A stretch of 17,745 nucleotides of DNA from Treponema sp. UBA6367 (GTDB lineage: Bacteria; Spirochaetota; Spirochaetia; Treponematales; Treponemataceae). How positions within the stretch are numbered: position 1 is the first letter of the stretch; every line of letters starts with the position of its first letter. Position numbers and translations under genes: made by a program. Shown piece by piece: positions 14,507 to 17,745 of the stretch. The notes below the pieces were generated by a model. It was not told the DNA's origin. It saw only the letters and a program-made list of their open reading frames with translations, and did not search any database. Location of the stretch: NCBI GenBank assembly GCA_002437725.1, contig DJRF01000028.1, forward strand, positions 1 to 17,745, in the 5' to 3' direction.

Positions 14507-14884
14507 TTAAGCGTTAATAGAAAAAACTGCCCCCGGTTCGGGGCGAACTCCAGCTAATCCGTATTGGCTTGCTTGGGCTGCCTGCACAGCTTGTTTTATT
14601 TGAGTTTGATAATTTTCAATAAGGGAGTCAATCTGTTCCGGCGTTGCATTTTTTGCTGCCGAAAGTTGTTTTTCACTCTTTAGGGAAGTAAGATGTTCAA
14701 TTAAAGTGTTTAAAATCTGTATTTTAGAAATAGAAACGCCGCTCTGTCCTTTTTTTGCTGCAAAGCCAGAAACGTGGTCAAAGTTTGAATAAATTAATTT
14801 TGAAGGGTTTACAGGTACATAAAGTTTTGCGCCCGCTCTGGCAGAAGAAATATTTGCATAATTAGGATTTATTGAAACTGCCAT
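14507..14884 (-). CDS. Small protein of unknown function, sigma-28-like promoter
   Basis: A 125-residue protein with no signal peptide or membrane segment. The N-terminal part (about 1-50) is rich in N, S and A with the block AGAKLYVPVNPSKLIYSNF. Residues about 51-108 look helical (SISKIQILNTLIEHLTSLK, PEQIDSLIENYQTQIKQAV). The tail is YGLAGVRPEPGAVFSINA. I do not recognise a named family. The start at 14884 is chosen because GGAGG (14890-14894) lies 5 bases before it; the earlier in-frame ATG at 14896 would overlap that site. A sigma-28-like promoter just upstream suggests expression with motility genes. It stands alone between the solute-binding lipoprotein, which has a terminator, and prs. 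Confidence 0.8.
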   Translation of the reverse strand: MAVSINPNYANISSARAGAKLYVPVNPSKLIYSNFDHVSGFAAKKGQSGVSISKIQILNTLIEHLTSLKSEKQLSAAKNATPEQIDSLIENYQTQIKQAVQAAQASQYGLAGVRPEPGAVFSINA

Positions 14885-14907
14885 ATTAACCTCCAACTAC
14901 ACTTTTA

Positions 14908-14934
14908 TAATCGGAGAATAAAATAAAATGTTTA
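14908..14934 (-). promoter_or_regulatory. Sigma-28 (FliA)-type promoter candidate
   Basis: On the minus strand: TAAA (14934-14931), exactly 15 bases, then TCCGATTA (14915-14908). The sigma-28 consensus is TAAA-N15-GCCGATAA, so this is 4 of 4 plus 6 of 8 at the right spacing. No comparable sigma-70 pair was found for this gene. The start point would lie about 15-20 bases before the ATG. Confidence 0.55.
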
Positions 14935-14972
14935 GTTTTTTAACGGAAAATAAGCATTTCTACAATAACTCT

Positions 14973-14990
14973 AAAAAGCTCGAAGCTTTG
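14973..14990 (-). terminator. Short intrinsic terminator after the solute-binding lipoprotein
   Basis: On the minus strand AAAGCT (14989-14984), loop TCG, AGCTTT (14980-14975) and two more T. It begins about 8 bases after the lipoprotein stop. The stem is short but the place is right. Confidence 0.5.
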
Positions 14991-14996
14991 GCTGAT

Positions 14997-16280
14997 TTAT
15001 TGCTCTGCATTAAACCGCTGCTTGTTAAAGATGTCTAGCCGCTCCTGCATTGTTGCAATTTTTTTGTCGGGAGCAGAAAAAACTTTTTCTTCTATATATG
15101 GAAGAACAACTTTTGTTTTGATTTGTTCCCAGCGAGCAGGTTTCTTTTCTAAAACTTTTAAAGAGCCTTGTTGAGGAATGTTTGAAAGAAGCCTTGTGTA
15201 ATATATTGGAAGAATACGTTCATTTACATCTTTTATTGCAGAAAATCCGCCCGCAATTCCAAATTTATTTATTTCCAGCTTTGTTTCAATTTTACGCTCA
15301 AGGATTTCTTTTTGGGTTTCCGCTTTATAAAACCAGGATATAAATTCTGTCGCGCCATTTAAATTGTTGCACTTTTTAGGAATTCCCATCATAAGCATTT
15401 CGTCTTCAATAGGAATAAGCCCTTCGTTTTCTAGCCAGCAGAATTCAATTTTTGAAAGCTGCTCAGAAGTCAATCTAAAGAGTTTGTCGCTTGTTGTGTA
15501 TGCAAAAAGTGTTCGTCCTCCAGTTACACGTTTGTCATCTGTCTCTGAAAGGTATTTGTAAACAAAGTCGCTTTCAGTTTGAGGATTAGAATTTGCTTCG
15601 GTTATCCAATTTACTAGATATGAAATTGCTGCATCAAGATTGTTGTTGTTCCAAGTGAATTGCGATTTTTTGTTTTCTTGAAATGCTGCTCCTTTTACTT
15701 TTGTAACCGTGTACATGAAGTTTTTGTTGCTTTGAGGCGCAAATCCAATGCTGGTATAGTGATTTTTTTTATCTTTTTTATTAAATTCTGAGCCGATTTT
15801 TTTTAAGTCCTCTAAAGAAATTGTGTATTCGTTTGGAACATATTTTTTGTTATCTACAGAAAATATTATTGCAGGAAGATTAAAACTGACTGGCAAAAGA
15901 TATTGCTGCGTTGTAATTGAACCCGATTTTAGAAGCTCTGGATAAAAAGAATTGTGCTGAATGTAATTTCTGTCAAAAAGAAAGTCTAGATTCTTAAAGT
16001 TTTTTCTTGTTTTTTCGTTTCTAAGCCAATTGCCTACAACTAAATCTACATTCTGATTGTTGTTAGATTTTTCCAATGTTAAAGCTGGATTTTCTTTGTA
16101 GACAATAACCGCTTTGTTTTTGTGGCTTTCATTAAAAAGTTCCACATAAGGAGCAAATTCACTGCTGCTAGTACAAATTAGTATTCGGTTTTCTTTTTGT
16201 TTTGAACAACTTAAAAAAAATATTGAAGAGATTGCCACAATTATAGTAGCAACCCCTGCAGCAAGTGATTTTTTATGCAC
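14997..16280 (-). CDS. Lipoprotein, extracellular solute-binding-like
   Basis: A 427-residue protein read from a GTG start. MHKKSLAAGVATIIVAISS is a signal peptide and FLSC (22-25) a lipobox, with C25 lipidated; a bulky F at -3 is tolerated in spirochaetes. The mature part starts like a type 1 solute-binding protein (RILICTSSSEFAPYVELFNE, NVDLVVGNWL) and later has GGRTLFAYTTSD and MMGIPKKCNN, which fit a periplasmic-binding fold for sugars or peptides. The GTG at 16280 is preferred: AGAGG lies 9 bases before it and the signal peptide then starts properly. The in-frame ATG at 16358 would put 26 charged residues ahead and overlap the aminotransferase by 86 bases. No permease gene is adjacent, so the transporter partner is unknown or the protein has another role. 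Confidence 0.8.
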   Translation of the reverse strand: MHKKSLAAGVATIIVAISSIFFLSCSKQKENRILICTSSSEFAPYVELFNESHKNKAVIVYKENPALTLEKSNNNQNVDLVVGNWLRNEKTRKNFKNLDFLFDRNYIQHNSFYPELLKSGSITTQQYLLPVSFNLPAIIFSVDNKKYVPNEYTISLEDLKKIGSEFNKKDKKNHYTSIGFAPQSNKNFMYTVTKVKGAAFQENKKSQFTWNNNNLDAAISYLVNWITEANSNPQTESDFVYKYLSETDDKRVTGGRTLFAYTTSDKLFRLTSEQLSKIEFCWLENEGLIPIEDEMLMMGIPKKCNNLNGATEFISWFYKAETQKEILERKIETKLEINKFGIAGGFSAIKDVNERILPIYYTRLLSNIPQQGSLKVLEKKPARWEQIKTKVVLPYIEEKVFSAPDKKIATMQERLDIFNKQRFNAEQ

Positions 16281-17571
16281 GCAACAATTCCTCTGCTGTA
16301 CTGTATATTTTTGAGTAGACTTCTTCAATCTTCTCTTCTTCAATGCTGCTAAAGGCAACTCTTAATGTAGAAGAATCTATAGAAATTGTTCCAATTCCGT
16401 GTTCTTCAAGTAGTTTTACCCTAAGTTGTTCAGCATCAATTCCGTTTGTATGAAAACTCATAAAATATCCAGAATTAAAAGGAAGAGCTTCAATTGCTTT
16501 TGAACTGTGAGAATCAACGAATTTTCTTACTTTTTTATACCTTGCTTCTAAAATCTTGCGGAAGTGAAGTTTTTCTTCTTCGTTTGAGCTTTCTTTAAAT
16601 GCTCTTAAAATGATGCTTTGGCTAGGCGTTGCCGCGCAAGAAACAGAGGAGCGAATTATGCCCATAAGTTTTTTTACAAGCGCGTCATATTGTTCTTGGG
16701 TAAATCCTTTGCAGGCAAAAGTTAAAAATCCGCAGCGGAATCCCCAGGCAAAGTCTTCTTTTGTAGGACCGTCAACTTTTACTGCCAAAACATTTTCGTG
16801 AATGTCTGCAATGTGGGCAAAGAGGCTTTCTTTTTCGATGTTGGCCTCGTAGTTCAAGCCAAAGTACGCATCGTCGCTTATAACAAGAAGTTTTGCTCCA
16901 GATTCAGCGGTCTGCTTTATAATTCTGCAGAGTTCTTTTACTTCTTTCGAAGTAGGACTGTATCCGGAAGGATTTTGAGGAAAATTCAAGATTATGCGTA
17001 CAGAGTTATATTTTTTCGCTTCGTTTTTTACAGCTTCTTCAAGTCCTGCAAGGTTGAATTTGCCATCTTTGAACATGGTAAATTGATGAAATTCTGCGCC
17101 TCTTCTAGCTTGCGCAATAAGAACGTAATTATCCCAGCTAGGATTTGGTGCGAGAATAGGCTTGTCTTTGTCTATAAAAAGGTCCATTACATACGAAAGA
17201 CCTGCTGTAAGGCCTGGAACTACAACTGGCAAAGAATAATTTTTATTTGCTAGAGAAGGATTTTTCTTTATCTGTTTTTCTTTCCATGCTTCTCGGATTT
17301 CTGGAAGTCCTGCGGTAGGAGCGTAAGCAACAAGTTCACGAGAGGTAAGTTCAGGAGCCCATTTTTGAATAGATGGAAGAATTGCCGGTGCTCCATTTAC
17401 AACAGTTGTTCCAATAGTTCCATTTGCGGTAAAAGCTTTTTTCTTGGCTTCGCCGCCCTGCGCGATAATTCCTTTTGGAAAATAAATTCGCTTTCCAATA
17501 TCAGAGAATAGAGCTTCTGCTGATGTTCCTTTGAGAGTTTCGTTTAATTCTTGTGCTAAAGGGTTTAACAT
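16273..17571 (-). CDS. PLP-dependent aminotransferase, class I/II
   Basis: A 432-residue fold-type I aminotransferase. Visible parts are VVPGLTAGLSYVMD (117-130, cofactor phosphate side), NFPQNPSGY (196-204), SDDAYFGL (232-239, aspartate to the pyridine nitrogen), and VDGPTKEDFAWGFRCGF with K271 as the likely Schiff-base lysine and R279. Related proteins are annotated as aspartate- or aromatic-type aminotransferases; the substrate cannot be fixed from sequence. An aryl substrate would suit the ior operon 8 kb away, but this is only a thought. ATG 17571 is preferred over an in-frame TTG at 17610 that would add RYFRIIYFI and fall inside a promoter-like box. Neither start has a Shine-Dalgarno. 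The last 8 bases overlap the lipoprotein start (GTGCATAA). Confidence 0.87.
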   Translation of the reverse strand: MLNPLAQELNETLKGTSAEALFSDIGKRIYFPKGIIAQGGEAKKKAFTANGTIGTTVVNGAPAILPSIQKWAPELTSRELVAYAPTAGLPEIREAWKEKQIKKNPSLANKNYSLPVVVPGLTAGLSYVMDLFIDKDKPILAPNPSWDNYVLIAQARRGAEFHQFTMFKDGKFNLAGLEEAVKNEAKKYNSVRIILNFPQNPSGYSPTSKEVKELCRIIKQTAESGAKLLVISDDAYFGLNYEANIEKESLFAHIADIHENVLAVKVDGPTKEDFAWGFRCGFLTFACKGFTQEQYDALVKKLMGIIRSSVSCAATPSQSIILRAFKESSNEEEKLHFRKILEARYKKVRKFVDSHSSKAIEALPFNSGYFMSFHTNGIDAEQLRVKLLEEHGIGTISIDSSTLRVAFSSIEEEKIEEVYSKIYSTAEELLRA

Positions 17572-17581
17572 GATAAAGTAA

Positions 17582-17610
17582 ATTATTCTGAAATATCGAC
17601 TTGTTGTCAA
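17582..17610 (-). promoter_or_regulatory. Candidate promoter of the aminotransferase-lipoprotein operon
   Basis: On the minus strand: TTGACA (17610-17605), a 17-bp spacer, AATAAT (17587-17582). Initiation would fall about 4 bases before ATG 17571, giving an almost leaderless message, in line with the missing Shine-Dalgarno. A second -10-like TATAAT lies at 17618-17613 but lacks a -35. Confidence 0.45.
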
Positions 17611-17659
17611 TTATTATAGCCTTAAAGTTGTTTTTTTTATAGAATTGGTAAGAATATAG

Positions 17660-17705
17660 AAAAAACTTGGAATTCGGGCTATATAGCCTGAAATTCGAGT
17701 TTTTA
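17660..17705. terminator. Bidirectional terminator-like hairpin
   Basis: Centred on the perfect 12-base palindrome GGCTATATAGCC (17677-17688). The arms extend outward with small bulges through GAATT/AATTC to AAAAACT/AGTTTTT. Both strands end in a U-run, so it can stop a gene to the right of the window as well as plus-strand transcription. Confidence 0.6.
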
Positions 17706-17738
17706 GAAAAATGAACAAAAACCTAAGCGAATTTACAA
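17687..17738 (-). repeat. Dispersed repeat, copy B
   Basis: The minus strand matches 8593-8643 at about 46 of 51 positions, including two identical 15-base blocks (17738-17724 and 17712-17698). It runs into the hairpin at 17660-17705. No gene is seen between it and the right edge. Confidence 0.6.
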
Positions 17739-17745
17739 TTTGTGA

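Noticed and set aside
15000..17570. Long plus-strand open frames opposite the lipoprotein and aminotransferase genes
   Set aside because: They lack ribosome-binding sites and protein-like composition and lie opposite genes with clear family motifs.

Overview
The window looks like a stretch of an AT-rich spirochaete chromosome, most probably a Treponema-like member of the Spirochaetota. This rests on gene content and signals only, with no database search: a long ribose-phosphate pyrophosphokinase with an N-terminal extension, a lipoprotein signal with a loose lipobox (FLSC), a patatin-barrel outer-membrane protein, an archaeal-type indolepyruvate oxidoreductase operon with paaK and an ACT protein, and a sigma-28-like (flagellar class) promoter. 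There is no sign of a prophage, insertion sequence, rRNA or CRISPR array.

Left part (1-4040). A 69-codon ORF of unknown function converges with a minus-strand WYL-domain regulator whose promoter carries a perfect palindrome and appears to give a leaderless mRNA. Next come a GC-rich structured repeat-like island, a strong promoter, and a Phd/YefM-type antitoxin overlapping a PIN-domain (VapC) toxin. The plus-strand fhs gene (formate-tetrahydrofolate ligase) follows with its own promoter and ends at a long hairpin that works as a terminator for both strands.

Middle part (4040-8650). Everything from here on is on the minus strand. A tRNA-Arg(CCT) shares the hairpin with fhs. Upstream of it is the tight operon iorA-iorB-paaK-ACT. 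It should oxidatively decarboxylate aryl pyruvates to aryl-acetyl-CoA with reduced ferredoxin, interconvert arylacetates and their CoA esters, and carry a small tandem-ACT amino-acid sensor. A promoter lies in front of iorA and a terminator behind the ACT gene.

Right part (8650-17745). prs, a fused FGGY sugar kinase-HAD phosphatase, and a patatin-like outer-membrane protein are read in one direction with short gaps and may be one transcription unit. A small 125-residue protein of unknown function sits alone behind a sigma-28-like promoter. Last, a PLP aminotransferase overlaps by 8 nt with a lipoprotein of the solute-binding type whose best start is a GTG.

Points most worth a second look: the kinase-phosphatase fusion next to prs, the sigma-28-like promoter of the unknown small protein, two families of short dispersed intergenic repeats (8593-8643 with 17687-17738; 4-23 with 11033-11052), the GC-rich island at 1331-1454, and the palindrome plus leaderless start of the WYL regulator.
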